Assembly: GCA_002362175.1 (NCBI GenBank)
Contig: DETU01000053.1
Location: 1 to 38,992 of the forward strand
From: Ruminococcus sp. UBA3280
Lineage (GTDB): Bacteria > Bacillota > Clostridia > Oscillospirales > Ruminococcaceae
Direction: 5' to 3'
Length of the DNA stretch: 38,992 bases
Part shown: positions 1-7,590 of the stretch, piece after piece
Position numbering within the stretch: the first letter of the stretch is position 1
Layout: each line of letters opens with the position of its first letter
Notes under the pieces: model-generated
Databases searched by the model: none
Told to the model about the DNA's origin: nothing
What the model saw: the letters and a program-made list of their open reading frames with translations, nothing else
Translations under genes and position numbers: made by a program

Positions 1-1332
1 GACGTTGCAATGGCTGGAACTGCCCTGATTTCTTCGGCAAGCTACTGTTTTTCAGGAGTTTACAGAATGTCGGGCAAACATGACCACACCGAACCGCTTG
101 TAATTGATGCACTCACGATTGCTGAACCGAGTTTCAAGAAATCTCCCGTTATTTCAGCAATAAAACGTCCTTATGTGCAGTTCACGCACGACTGGAACGA
201 ACAGAACAAAACCGACATTTTCAAATATCATGCGGAAAGAAAAATTCTTGAAAGTCAGCTTATAGCACTTGAAAAGAAAGATGATGTTACAGCAGACGAA
301 ATCGCCAATTTACAGACAAAAATCAGCAATATTCAGGACAATAATTTCCGCCGAATCGTTGTTGATGATGTAACACCAGAAGCACTCGTGCGACTTCTTT
401 ATGAAAATAAGTCATTGCTAATGATTTCGGACGAGGCAGGTATGCTTGGAAATTTCAATGGTCGCTACTCAAATAGCATTCCCAATCTTGATTTGATACT
501 AAAGTCTTATAACGGCGAAATGTATATCAGCGACCGTGTAGGCAGAAACAGTATCACGCTGAAACGTCCATATATGTCGGTTTGCATTGCGTGTCAGCCT
601 TATTTATTTGACAGCATGATAAATAACACGACATTTCGTGGCAGTGGTTTGATTGCAAGGCTGATTTATTGTTTTCCGCAAAGCAACATCGGTCAGCGAA
701 AGTATGATACTCAGCCGATGCCGAAAAACGTTACAGAAAATTACCGGCATTTAATTTACAGACTTCTTCATAAAAAATTTACATACCGTGACGAAAACGA
801 GAGATATCTGCATTTCGAGAACAAGGCTTTCCGTGAATTTGTTGATTACTACAATAATTTCATTGAAAAAAATTTACTAACGGAAATGGCATTCTGTCGT
901 GACTGGGGTGGAAAATATCACGGCTTGATTCTGCGAATTTGCGGAATAATTCATTGCATAAAGTGCGAGCTTGATAATAAAAATCCTGCCGAAGTTCATG
1001 TAAGTCTGGACACGCTTTGTTCTGCGATTGAGATTGCGAATTATTATCGTGAACAGGCAATTTTTGCCTATGGACAGGGAGATGTTGACATTGGCACGGT
1101 CAAGGCTGAACGAGTTATCGAGAAAATCAAGGCAAAAAATATTTACCAAATCCGCCAAAACGATTTATACAAAATCTGTCGTTGTACACTTTTTAAGAAC
1201 GCTCAGGACTTCAACGAAACCGCCGAAATGCTCGAAGAATATGGCTATATTCGCCGTGAAACCGTCAAAACGGAGTGCAGTAACAGAAGTGGCATTATAA
1301 TTTATGTCAATCCAAAAATTTATAATTCATGA
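1..1332 (+). CDS. DUF3987 (YfjI-like) primase/helicase-associated protein, 5' truncated
   Basis: The reading frame is open from base 1, so the N-terminus lies outside the window and the first ATG at 10 is internal. About 443 residues are visible. Near residue 45 is a PSxxKSPV segment that corresponds to the nucleotide-binding loop of DUF3987 proteins. Around residues 138-165 is the ISDEAG...GRYS...LDLILKSYNGE block typical of this family. A coiled segment near residues 75-105 and a C-terminal winged-helix-like tail follow. Proteins of this family replicate or help replicate plasmids, phages and integrative elements, often beside a small HTH protein and a relaxase as here. The stop TGA at 1330-1332 directly abuts the palindrome at 1331-1388. 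Confidence 0.85.
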   Translation, partial: DVAMAGTALISSASYCFSGVYRMSGKHDHTEPLVIDALTIAEPSFKKSPVISAIKRPYVQFTHDWNEQNKTDIFKYHAERKILESQLIALEKKDDVTADEIANLQTKISNIQDNNFRRIVVDDVTPEALVRLLYENKSLLMISDEAGMLGNFNGRYSNSIPNLDLILKSYNGEMYISDRVGRNSITLKRPYMSVCIACQPYLFDSMINNTTFRGSGLIARLIYCFPQSNIGQRKYDTQPMPKNVTENYRHLIYRLLHKKFTYRDENERYLHFENKAFREFVDYYNNFIEKNLLTEMAFCRDWGGKYHGLILRICGIIHCIKCELDNKNPAEVHVSLDTLCSAIEIANYYREQAIFAYGQGDVDIGTVKAERVIEKIKAKNIYQIRQNDLYKICRCTLFKNAQDFNETAEMLEEYGYIRRETVKTECSNRSGIIIYVNPKIYNS

Positions 1333-1388
1333 ACTTTAAACATTTTAAGCACATTAAGATTTTAAAATGTCTAAAATGCTTAAAGTTC
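1331..1388. repeat. 58-bp imperfect palindrome between primase and excisionase genes
   Basis: The left arm begins GAACTTTAAACATTTTA and the right arm ends AAAATGCTTAAAGTTC, matching at 15 of 16 outer positions. Similarity continues toward the centre near 1359. The arms also contain phased copies of a 9-bp unit related to AAAATGCTT. The position suggests an operator for the excisionase gene, a recombination directionality site, or a replication origin of the circular form. The symmetry is seen; the role is inferred. Confidence 0.6.
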
Positions 1389-1421
1389 ACAAAACTCGAC
1401 AAGAGAGAAAGAGGAGTTTTT

Positions 1422-1694
1422 ATGACAAAGATTGAGAAAGAAAAAATTGCAGACCAGATTATGAACCTGTTAATTCAGCTTACAAATGACAATGAAGAAG
1501 TTTCAAAGCCTGCCGAAAATCCAGTTGAAATGCTCACGGTCAAGGAATGTTGTGATGCCGTCAAGGGACTTTCTGAAAACACCGTCCGCAAACTCGTGGC
1601 TCAAAATAAGGTGAAATTTGTCCGCACTGGTGAGGGTAAGCGTGGAAAAATTCTCATCAACAAGGCTGACCTGATTTCTTATTTTCAGAAGTAA
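1422..1694 (+). CDS. Excisionase-type helix-turn-helix protein (90 aa)
   Basis: This is a small HTH_17/MerR-like DNA-binding protein. The C-terminal 45 residues contain the pattern of excisionase-family wHTH domains: MLTVKECC, then SENTVRKLVAQNKVKFVRTG, then a basic stretch and INKADLISYF. I chose ATG 1422 because AGGAG lies 6 bases upstream. The same frame is open from 1329, but that extension only translates the palindrome into low-complexity Lys/Leu/Phe codons. In integrative elements such proteins steer the recombinase toward excision or control copy and transfer genes. It sits between the primase-like gene and the relaxase and probably acts on the neighbouring palindrome or on the recombinase attachment sites. 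Which role applies cannot be read from the sequence. Confidence 0.8.
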   Translation: MTKIEKEKIADQIMNLLIQLTNDNEEVSKPAENPVEMLTVKECCDAVKGLSENTVRKLVAQNKVKFVRTGEGKRGKILINKADLISYFQK

Positions 1695-1697
1695 TTT

Positions 1698-1803
1698 CGG
1701 CAGCTCCGTCTGCCGTTCAGCCTCGCAGAGTGCAACAGATACTTTTGATAGACGGTAACTCGGCTGTCAGAAGTATCTTTGCGTTACTTTCGCAGAAAGT
1801 AAC
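1698..1803. other. Candidate oriT: cluster of three hairpins upstream of the relaxase gene
   Basis: Three inverted repeats are packed into about 105 non-coding bases. They are CGGCAG/CTGCCG (1698-1703 and 1710-1715), AGATACTT/AAGTATCT (1737-1744 and 1771-1778), and GTTACTTT/AAAGTAAC (1783-1790 and 1796-1803). MobV relaxases such as that of pMV158 nick at an inverted repeat located just upstream of their own gene, and the mob start codon is at 1847. The hairpins are seen directly; the oriT assignment is inferred from position and gene family. A terminator or attenuator for the HTH gene is the alternative, but none of the hairpins has a good T tract. Confidence 0.5.
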
Positions 1804-1846
1804 AAAGGCGGAGTTTGTAAATTTCATTTTGTAAAAGGAGTTAACA

Positions 1847-3133
1847 ATGAAAAAGACGATTAGTGCAGTCATCGGCAAAGGAAGTACACACCACAACAAT
1901 CGAAAAATCATCACCGAAAACGTTGATAAAGATAAAATTTCTGACAATATAACGATAGTTCAGGACGATATTAAAACGGTCTACCATGAGCTTTTTGACA
2001 AGGCACTTGAAAAATATAACGCAAAGCAGACTCGCAGGGATAGACGTATCAAGGATTACCATGAGCATATTCGTCATAGCCGACAGGAAAAAGAATTTCA
2101 TGAAGTAATTTTTCAGATTGGCAACCGTGATGATACCCACATCGGTACAGCTGATGCTGAAATCTGTGCCGATATTCTGAAACAGTTTGCGGAGGATTTT
2201 CAACGCAGAAATTCACATTTGCGAGTATTCAACGCTGTAATTCACACGGACGAAGAAACTCCGCACCTGCACATTGATTTCGTGCCGTTTGCAACCGAGC
2301 AGAAAAGAGGGCTGTCAACCAGAGTATCGCTTACAAAAGCGTTGGAACAACAGGGATTTAAAGGTGAGGGAAAGCTGAATACCGCCTCGAAGTTATGGAT
2401 TTACAGTGAAAAACAGATGCTTGCAGGACTTATGGCGGAACGTGAAATAGAGTGGAAACAGCTCGGAACAGAAAATCAGCATTTAAGTATACTTAATTAC
2501 AAAAAGCAGGAACGACAAAAGGAAATTGAACAGGCTGATGCACAACTTTCAATAAAGCAGAATCAGCTGACTTCTGCGGAAAATACACTTTCCTGTTTTC
2601 AGGATAAAATCAGTTCCTCGCATGAAGAACTGGAGCAGTTGAGAAATACAGCAAACGATATTCTGCGGTATATTCCCAATTTTGAGAAAAGTTCAAAAAC
2701 AGAGAAAAAATTTGACAATATATGTCTTGAACTCGACGAGCAGTTAAAAAGTTCGTTTACGATTATGCGTCACAAGGACGAAATCAGGAAAAATATTGAT
2801 AATCTGCAAAATATCACGAAAAATGCTTTGGATTTACAGTACAAAAGCGAAAACACCATATATGATTTGCATCAGCATTGTGATAAAATTATCTCTGAAC
2901 GTGATGATGCTGTTCAGCAGAAAAAAGAATATCAGGAAAAATACAATCGTTCTGAACGTAGAAATTCAGAATTAGAAGAAAAAATAAGCTACTTTCAGGA
3001 TTTACTGAAACTTATTGAATACCTTTTTCCGAACGCTGTTGCAAAGGCTAAGGAAATTTTTAAAGTACAACAGAATAAACAATTAGAACAAATCTCAAAC
3101 AACAGAAAAAAGAAAAAGTTTGAGTTGGAATAA
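1847..3133 (+). CDS. mobV: MobV-family (Pre/Mob) conjugative relaxase
   Basis: This 428-residue protein should nick the element DNA at oriT and lead the transferred strand to a recipient, using the conjugation machinery of a co-resident element. Near the N-terminus is the HNNR motif followed by NVDKDKISDN, matching the HN-R...N-D MobV motif I. Around residues 134-144 is HTDEETPHLHI, the HxDE..PHxH metal-binding motif that defines the family. The C-terminal half (about 210-420) is rich in Lys, Glu and Gln and predicted to be coiled coil, as in other Pre/Mob proteins. ATG 1847 has AAGGAG about 9 bases upstream. The catalytic core looks intact. Hairpins at 1698-1803 immediately upstream are the probable substrate. 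Confidence 0.9.
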   Translation: MKKTISAVIGKGSTHHNNRKIITENVDKDKISDNITIVQDDIKTVYHELFDKALEKYNAKQTRRDRRIKDYHEHIRHSRQEKEFHEVIFQIGNRDDTHIGTADAEICADILKQFAEDFQRRNSHLRVFNAVIHTDEETPHLHIDFVPFATEQKRGLSTRVSLTKALEQQGFKGEGKLNTASKLWIYSEKQMLAGLMAEREIEWKQLGTENQHLSILNYKKQERQKEIEQADAQLSIKQNQLTSAENTLSCFQDKISSSHEELEQLRNTANDILRYIPNFEKSSKTEKKFDNICLELDEQLKSSFTIMRHKDEIRKNIDNLQNITKNALDLQYKSENTIYDLHQHCDKIISERDDAVQQKKEYQEKYNRSERRNSELEEKISYFQDLLKLIEYLFPNAVAKAKEIFKVQQNKQLEQISNNRKKKKFELE

Positions 3134-3187
3134 AATAGAGAATTTTAGACAATAATAATTATAACACACAGGACAGGAGAAATTGAT

Positions 3188-3376
3188 TTGGAGATAACAA
3201 GAAATAAGAATTTTATTGAAGTGTGGCTGACTAATGATGAACAGGAAACAGTTGACCGCAAAAAACTGACAGATAAGCTACTTGCTGATAACGAAAAAAG
3301 CAAGGTTATTTTCTTTCTGTCGGGGAATGCTGACCTAATTAATTGTACAAGTCAGCTGTTGATTCGCAATATATGA
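3188..3376 (+). CDS. Small hypothetical protein following the relaxase (62 aa)
   Basis: I do not recognise this protein. It starts at TTG 3188 with AGGAG 8 bases upstream, which is a convincing ribosome binding site and the reason for accepting a TTG start. The N-terminal half resembles a short beta-strand protein (EVWLTNDEQETVDRKK) and the C-terminal half is hydrophobic near VIFFLSG. It lies 54 bases after mob and is followed directly by a strong terminator, so it closes the mobilization transcription unit. Codon use matches its neighbours. A role as an accessory to mobilization or as a regulator is possible but nothing in the sequence proves it. Confidence 0.6.
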   Translation: MEITRNKNFIEVWLTNDEQETVDRKKLTDKLLADNEKSKVIFFLSGNADLINCTSQLLIRNI

Positions 3377-3381
3377 CATAC

Positions 3382-3416
3382 AACAGGTGCGGTTTTAATA
3401 ATCGTACCTGTTTTTT
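3382..3416 (+). terminator. Rho-independent terminator after the mobilization genes
   Basis: AACAGGTGCG and CGTACCTGTT form a stem with one non-Watson-Crick position and a loop of 11 bases, followed by six T. It separates the mob transcription unit from the recombinase promoter. Confidence 0.8.
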
Positions 3417-3430
3417 GTATAATATGCCAA

Positions 3431-3459
3431 TTGATTTTTTCTTTGATATATGCTACAAT
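3431..3459 (+). promoter_or_regulatory. SigA-type promoter of the serine recombinase gene
   Basis: TTGATT (3431-3436) and TACAAT (3454-3459) are separated by 17 bases. A second overlapping pair, TTGATA (3443-3448) and TATAAA (3465-3470), has 16 bases. The start codon is at 3513 with TAGGAGGAAAT in front. The recombinase therefore has its own transcription, independent of the mob genes. Confidence 0.7.
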
Positions 3460-3512
3460 GTTATTATAAAATACATCAAGTTTTTAAATAACATTGATAG
3501 TTAGGAGGAAAT

Positions 3513-5678
3513 ATGAGTAAATCACTAAAAATTGCAGGCTATTGCAGAATTTCAGTTGATGAAGAACTCGACAAGGACAACACATCTATTGAAAATCAGA
3601 AATCAATTATTGAAGATTATGTGTACAGAACTTTTCCTGATTCTCAGCTTGATTTTTATGCTGACCGTGACCGCTCAGGCTATACATTCGACCAAAGAGA
3701 AGAATATCAGGTGTTACGCCGTAAAATGTTCAGGGGTGAGTATGATATTCTTATTGTAAAGGACTTTTCGAGATTTTCAAGACGTACAAGCAGGGGACTT
3801 GTTGAACTGGAAGATTTAAGAGATGCAGGAATGCGTATTATATCTATCGGCGACGGTATAGACTACCCCACATCTGACGAATGGACAGCGATTCAGTTCA
3901 GATTTCTTGTAAATGAAATGCCTGTTACTGATACTTCAAAAAAAGTTAAATCTGTTATCAAACGTCGTCAGGAGGAGGGAAAATGGATTTGTGCTGTTCC
4001 ATATGGTTACATAATGACAAACAGCAAGACCATGCAGTTTAAAGTTGACGAGCCATCAGCCGAAGTTGTAAGGAAAATTTTTCAGCTTTATTGCGACGGC
4101 TGGGGATATAAAAAAATTGCCAACTATCTCACGGACAACCATATTCCCACGCCACGCAAGACCGAACAACTCAGAAAAGAAGCAGAGGGCGAGGAATATA
4201 AAATCAAGTCAAGACCTGAATGGAGTATTATAACCATCAGCGAAATTCTTAAGAATGATTTTTATATTGGTACTCTCAGACAAAGGAAGTACCGTCGTAA
4301 AAAGATAAACGGCAGTGATGAAAAGTTACAGGAAACAGACCACATTGTAATTGCGAACAATCATGAGGCTATTGTTGACTATAAGATTTTTTCGGCAGTT
4401 CAGGAGCAAATGAAACTCCGTTCAACATCGAATTATCGTGGAGTTAAAAAATATGACAATGTTTATACGGGACATCTGTTCTGTGGAGATTGTGGAAGTC
4501 CTATGTTTTCAATGAGCCGTGCAGATTTACCGCCTGCCTATCGTTGCGGAACTTATCACAGGCATGGCGTGAAATCGTGTTCATCACATCATACAAGAGT
4601 AGATATGCTTGACGAGTTACTTAAATCTTATGTGCATAAAGTCCGTGATAACTCAGAATTTATGCTTGAACAGTTACAGAAATCTATTGACAATGAGCAG
4701 AAAGAAACATCATCAAGTAAAAATGTTGTTGAAGTACTGTTGCAGAAGATTGAGGACATAAAAACAGAACTGAAATTCCTGAACCGTCAGCACGTCAAGG
4801 ATATTGCAAAGCACCCCGAAAGAGAAGATATGCTTGAAGAAATCTATCAGGAGCAGGTTGACGAACTTATGTTACAGATAGAGGGTTTCAGAAATCAGAT
4901 ACAGCTTGCAACCGATAAGCATAATGCGATTATTTCTATGAACCGCACGGCAAAAACCGTCATGGAAGTTTTTAATGATATTCTCAACAAAAATACGCTG
5001 ACAAAGGCTGATGTTGACTTCATTCTTGACAGAATAGATGTTTTTACTGACCGTATCGATATTAAATTGAAAGCGGATATTGACCAACTTCTCAGGCTTG
5101 GTATTCCTGAAGAACTTAAAACCGAAAGCGAGGCAGTTTCCACAAATTTTAATCAAGGCACTGAGTTATCAGCGTCACAGATTACCACAAGCAAGGGTAA
5201 TTCTCTTAGTGTCAATGTTATCAGTGACGGCGACCCTCTTGAAATTTACACCAACAGCGACGGCGAAGTTATTTTTAAAAAATATTCGGCAATAAGTGAA
5301 ATGAGTGAAAACGCAACATATGTTGCGGACATAATGTACAAGATAGCAGGTTGTCCTGTTGTTATATTTGATAAAGACCACGTTGTTGCAACAGCAGGTG
5401 TACCCAAAAAAGAATTTGCGGAAAGACGTGTAACAGGACAGCTTGAGGAACTTATGGAAAGTCGTGGACAGTATTTCTGCCCTAATGGTGAAAACAACAA
5501 CTTCTTTGCTGCTGAAGGAGTTGAAAGAACGGCAATAGCTGCCATTCCGATAATAACCGCAGGTGACGTTTCGGGTGCTGTCGCTTTTCTCAGTACCGAC
5601 AAACACACAGAAGCAAATGATTTACAGAAAAGTCTTATAAACGCAGCAGCACAGTTTCTCGCAAAACAGATTGAATAA
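3513..5678 (+). CDS. Large serine recombinase fused in frame to the C-terminal part of SpoVT
   Basis: This single 721-residue frame joins two unrelated proteins. Residues 1-150 are a resolvase catalytic domain with the nucleophile Ser14 in YCRIS and the KDFSRFSRR arginine cluster. A Recombinase domain (about 160-280, PYGYI..., IANYL...IPTPR) follows. Next is a zinc ribbon (CGDCG...RCGTY...C, about 320-350), a coiled coil, and a TndX/Tn4451-type C-terminal region (FILDRIDVFTDRIDIKLK). From Gly573 onward the sequence is SpoVT: GDPLEIYTNSDGEVIFKKYS is the second half of the AbrB domain, then a GAF domain to the end. SpoVT residues equivalent to about 1-30 are missing. The most economical explanation is that the element integrated in spoVT and its recombinase reads into the host gene. 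Whether the GAF tail affects recombination is unknown. Confidence 0.9.
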   Translation: MSKSLKIAGYCRISVDEELDKDNTSIENQKSIIEDYVYRTFPDSQLDFYADRDRSGYTFDQREEYQVLRRKMFRGEYDILIVKDFSRFSRRTSRGLVELEDLRDAGMRIISIGDGIDYPTSDEWTAIQFRFLVNEMPVTDTSKKVKSVIKRRQEEGKWICAVPYGYIMTNSKTMQFKVDEPSAEVVRKIFQLYCDGWGYKKIANYLTDNHIPTPRKTEQLRKEAEGEEYKIKSRPEWSIITISEILKNDFYIGTLRQRKYRRKKINGSDEKLQETDHIVIANNHEAIVDYKIFSAVQEQMKLRSTSNYRGVKKYDNVYTGHLFCGDCGSPMFSMSRADLPPAYRCGTYHRHGVKSCSSHHTRVDMLDELLKSYVHKVRDNSEFMLEQLQKSIDNEQKETSSSKNVVEVLLQKIEDIKTELKFLNRQHVKDIAKHPEREDMLEEIYQEQVDELMLQIEGFRNQIQLATDKHNAIISMNRTAKTVMEVFNDILNKNTLTKADVDFILDRIDVFTDRIDIKLKADIDQLLRLGIPEELKTESEAVSTNFNQGTELSASQITTSKGNSLSVNVISDGDPLEIYTNSDGEVIFKKYSAISEMSENATYVADIMYKIAGCPVVIFDKDHVVATAGVPKKEFAERRVTGQLEELMESRGQYFCPNGENNNFFAAEGVERTAIAAIPIITAGDVSGAVAFLSTDKHTEANDLQKSLINAAAQFLAKQIE
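5226..5234. other. spoVT: Inferred element/spoVT junction (attachment site region)
   Basis: The translated frame stops resembling recombinases and begins to match SpoVT at the codons for Gly573-Asp574. The DNA here is GACGGCGAC. The octamer GACGGCGA also occurs at 5259-5266 inside the spoVT part. A crossover core of a few bases should lie within or just left of this site and be repeated at the unseen left end. The junction is inferred from protein similarity only. Confidence 0.55.
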
Positions 5679-5710
5679 AAAAAGAACCGAAATTTATTTC
5701 GGTTCTTTTT
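5679..5710. terminator. Terminator after the spoVT 3' end
   Basis: AAAAAGAACCGAA pairs with TTCGGTTCTTTTT across a short AT loop. The A run before and T run after let it work in both directions, serving the recombinase-SpoVT frame and the minus-strand SUKH gene that ends at 5736. Confidence 0.85.
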
Positions 5711-5735
5711 GATTGGATAAATTTCTGCTTTTATT

Positions 5736-6248
5736 TCAAAGCATATATTCAACAGTACCGTCCAAACACCCCTCCAGCCAGTCAAGAAAATTCATGTCAG
5801 TTATTTCAAGCCACATTTCCAGTACTCCGATTATTTCGCCATAGTGCTTTCCTTTAACTACAATATTATATGTCATGGCACACCCCAAATCCATTAAGAT
5901 AATATTGCCAAAACGCTCAAAAGAATAATCTTTGTTTTCAATAGCATCATAATCATCATATGTCACATCATTTTCTATATTAAAATCTTTATGGATTAAC
6001 TTTTCATCAAAGTAACAGTTTTCAAAAGGTTCTAAATTGCATATATTCTCATCAGGATATAAAACAGCACCGTTCGAAACTTTTGTATAAAAATCCACTA
6101 TTTCCTGTGGAAGTTTTATCTGATACTTATTTTCAAATTCAGTAATTTTTTCAACAGGTAACGTATTCAGTCTTATTTCATCATCTTCCGAATTTTTACA
6201 TAATCTTTCAATCAGTTTTGACCTTATTCTTTCAAGCTGATTTTCCAT
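5736..6248 (-). CDS. SUKH (SMI1/KNR4) domain protein
   Basis: The 170-residue protein has the SUKH layout: an N-terminal helix pair, then EFENKYQIKLPQEIVDFY with a following SNGA turn (about 36-58), and a central FGNIILMDLG strand pair. It ends with a DFLDWLEG-like helix (FLDWLEGCLDG) near residues 153-163. SUKH proteins often act as immunity proteins against polymorphic toxins, though some are general regulators. No toxin gene is adjacent, so this may be an orphan immunity gene or a stand-alone copy. It begins with ATG after a GGAG-type site and is read from promoter module A at 6288-6316. Its base composition is clearly more AT-rich than that of the housekeeping genes further right. Confidence 0.8.
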   Translation of the reverse strand: MENQLERIRSKLIERLCKNSEDDEIRLNTLPVEKITEFENKYQIKLPQEIVDFYTKVSNGAVLYPDENICNLEPFENCYFDEKLIHKDFNIENDVTYDDYDAIENKDYSFERFGNIILMDLGCAMTYNIVVKGKHYGEIIGVLEMWLEITDMNFLDWLEGCLDGTVEYML

Positions 6249-6287
6249 AAATTAATCTCCTTAAAACAAGTATTTAATATCACTTGA

Positions 6288-6316
6288 ATTATAGCACAAT
6301 ATACCCGAAAAATCAA
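6288..6316 (-). promoter_or_regulatory. Promoter module copy A (SUKH gene)
   Basis: On the minus strand TTGATT is followed by 17 bases and TATAAT, with TGTGC directly before the -10 box. It matches copies B, C and D in both boxes, spacing and the TGTG extension. Confidence 0.8.
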
Positions 6317-6331
6317 TAGATTTCCAAAAAC

Positions 6332-6359
6332 AAAGAACCGGAATTTCTTCCGGTTCTTT
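6332..6359. terminator. Terminator between DUF6483 gene and promoter A
   Basis: Perfect 12-bp stem AAAGAACCGGAA/TTCCGGTTCTTT with a TTTC loop. It is flanked by A and T runs and works in either direction. The stem is nearly the same as that of the terminator at 5679-5710. Confidence 0.85.
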
Positions 6360-6375
6360 TTGTTGTTAAAACTTA

Positions 6376-6753
6376 TTAATAAAAGAATATACTACCTATA
6401 TCTTCCAAACCATACTCGGTAAGTAAACGTTTTACCCCGTTTTCAACTTCATCACGACTGAAATTATTGTTTTCAAGATAATCGTCATCTTTTTCATTAA
6501 GATATGAATAAAATACCATTCCTAATAAAAGATTATTCATTGTCTTGTTTTCCGTCAGTTCGGAAAATTTATTTTCAGCTTCACTGATATTTCCACTGTC
6601 TACTTTTCTCAACAAATAATCTGCTGTTTCTTTTGTTTCCGTGTCCTGTATTAACGATGAAGTTATCGTTTCAGAATCAACATTGAATAATACTTTAACA
6701 AGTACTTTCAATATCTGCTGAATCTGACGCATAATATAATCCTGCTCAAACAT
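6376..6753 (-). CDS. DUF6483 family protein (125 aa)
   Basis: The N-terminus MFEQDYIMRQIQQILKVLVK followed by LLFNVD is the signature of the DUF6483 family, helical proteins of unknown function that are common in Clostridia. The remainder is helical with a TPR-like spacing, and ends in a tyrosine-rich tail. I chose the ATG at 6753 rather than the upstream in-frame start at 6798 because AAAGGAGG lies 6 bases before it and the family begins at this Met. It is the last gene of a unit read from promoter B and ends at the terminator at 6332-6359. Family membership is by recalled motif; no biochemical role is known to me. Confidence 0.75.
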   Translation of the reverse strand: MFEQDYIMRQIQQILKVLVKVLFNVDSETITSSLIQDTETKETADYLLRKVDSGNISEAENKFSELTENKTMNNLLLGMVFYSYLNEKDDDYLENNNFSRDEVENGVKRLLTEYGLEDIGSIFFY

Positions 6754-6794
6754 AAGCCTCCTCCTTTCTGCAAAAATATATTTGTAGAAAAGAT

Positions 6795-6998
6795 TCAATT
6801 ATTCATTCTTACTTTGCAGTCTACAATTGTACTTCTTTTTTTGTCCGATTCCTGATGATTCTCATAAAGATGAAATATATTACAAAAAGGAATACATAAA
6901 ACAAAACTTTTAAGTTCAACAACTATCAAGCGTACAAATATAATAACAGGGAGAAAAAGCCATTTCAATAATACAATTTTTCTGAATATCATATTCAT
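6795..6998 (-). CDS. Small hydrophobic protein, hypothetical (67 aa)
   Basis: I do not recognise this protein. From ATG 6998, which has GGCGGG about 8 bases upstream, it encodes a basic start (MNMIFRK) and a long hydrophobic segment (about residues 6-40). A charged tail of about 22 residues follows. That suggests a membrane protein of one or two passes. It lies 44 bases after the gene at 7043-7453 and just before the DUF6483 gene, in the same direction. The frame is open further upstream to 7034, without a better start. It could also be a decayed gene, so confidence is limited. Confidence 0.4.
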   Translation of the reverse strand: MNMIFRKIVLLKWLFLPVIIFVRLIVVELKSFVLCIPFCNIFHLYENHQESDKKRSTIVDCKVRMNN

Positions 6999-7042
6999 AA
7001 ATATAACCCGCCAATTCAAATTTATATAACCCAAATTACAGC

Positions 7043-7453
7043 TTAAAATTCTTCAATGGTATGACCGTTTATTTCATATATCCTGAACCAGTGACACCAG
7101 TCGTTACTTGAAACAATACTGAAATCATAAGAATTATCTTCTTTATCCTCGTACTTTTTACTGTAAAATCCATTTAATCCCATTCTGTCGGATTCATAGT
7201 AACCTTTTTTATCAAATACTTTATCATAAATATAGTCACTTCTGCCGATAAAAACCATATGGTCATCATCGATACGTTCAACAGTAAAACCTTTACTCAG
7301 ATGAAAGTAAACAAGTGTAGTCCGAGGCAGTTCTTTTATTCCGTATCCGTATTCTTTAAGATATTTCATAATACACAGTTCAGTCCCCATAAGAAAAACA
7401 ACAGACAGTATCAATAATACAAAAAATACTTTTTTTATTTTTATCAAATTCAA
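7043..7453 (-). CDS. Membrane-anchored hypothetical protein (136 aa)
   Basis: I do not recognise the family. The N-terminus has a basic stretch (MNLIKIKK) followed by about 18 hydrophobic residues (VFFVLLILSVVFLMG), a signal anchor or uncleaved signal peptide with no lipobox. The remaining ~105 residues should be outside the membrane and are rich in Tyr, Asp and Lys, with alternating strands such as HMVFIGRSDYIYDKVF. The start is TTG 7453 with GGCGGGA upstream; no ATG fits. Promoter module B (7482-7510) lies 29 bases upstream, making this the first gene of a likely three-gene unit with the small hydrophobic and DUF6483 genes. Confidence 0.65.
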   Translation of the reverse strand: MNLIKIKKVFFVLLILSVVFLMGTELCIMKYLKEYGYGIKELPRTTLVYFHLSKGFTVERIDDDHMVFIGRSDYIYDKVFDKKGYYESDRMGLNGFYSKKYEDKEDNSYDFSIVSSNDWCHWFRIYEINGHTIEEF

Positions 7454-7481
7454 TATTCCCGCCTTTTTGTTTATATATTAA

Positions 7482-7510
7482 ATTATAACACATAATATTA
7501 CAAAAATCAA
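7482..7510 (-). promoter_or_regulatory. Promoter module copy B
   Basis: On the minus strand: TTGATT, 17 bases, TATAAT, with TATGTGT before the -10 box and GG before the -35 box. It drives the gene at 7043-7453 and probably the two behind it. Confidence 0.8.
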
Positions 7511-7590
7511 CCATATTTCCATAAAAACAATTACAATCAGATTAATTCGTCTTTTTTCTGATAAAATACACTATAAATCAAAGTTTGATA

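Larger units (their letters stand above)
1..5230 (+). mobile_element. Right part of an integrative mobilizable element inserted in spoVT
   Basis: Genes in order are a DUF3987 primase/helicase-like protein, an excisionase-type HTH protein, a MobV relaxase, a small unknown protein and a large serine recombinase. This is the set expected of an integrative element that is mobilized rather than self-transmissible, because no type IV secretion genes are present. The right boundary is placed near 5226-5234, where the recombinase coding sequence changes into the C-terminal part of a SpoVT homologue. The left boundary lies outside the window. The gene content is seen directly; the boundary and the insertion into spoVT are inferred. 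Confidence 0.8.

Noticed and set aside
1329..1421. Longer N-terminus for the excisionase-type protein
   Set aside because: These codons only translate the palindrome into low-complexity Lys/Leu/Phe residues. A good ribosome binding site precedes ATG 1422.
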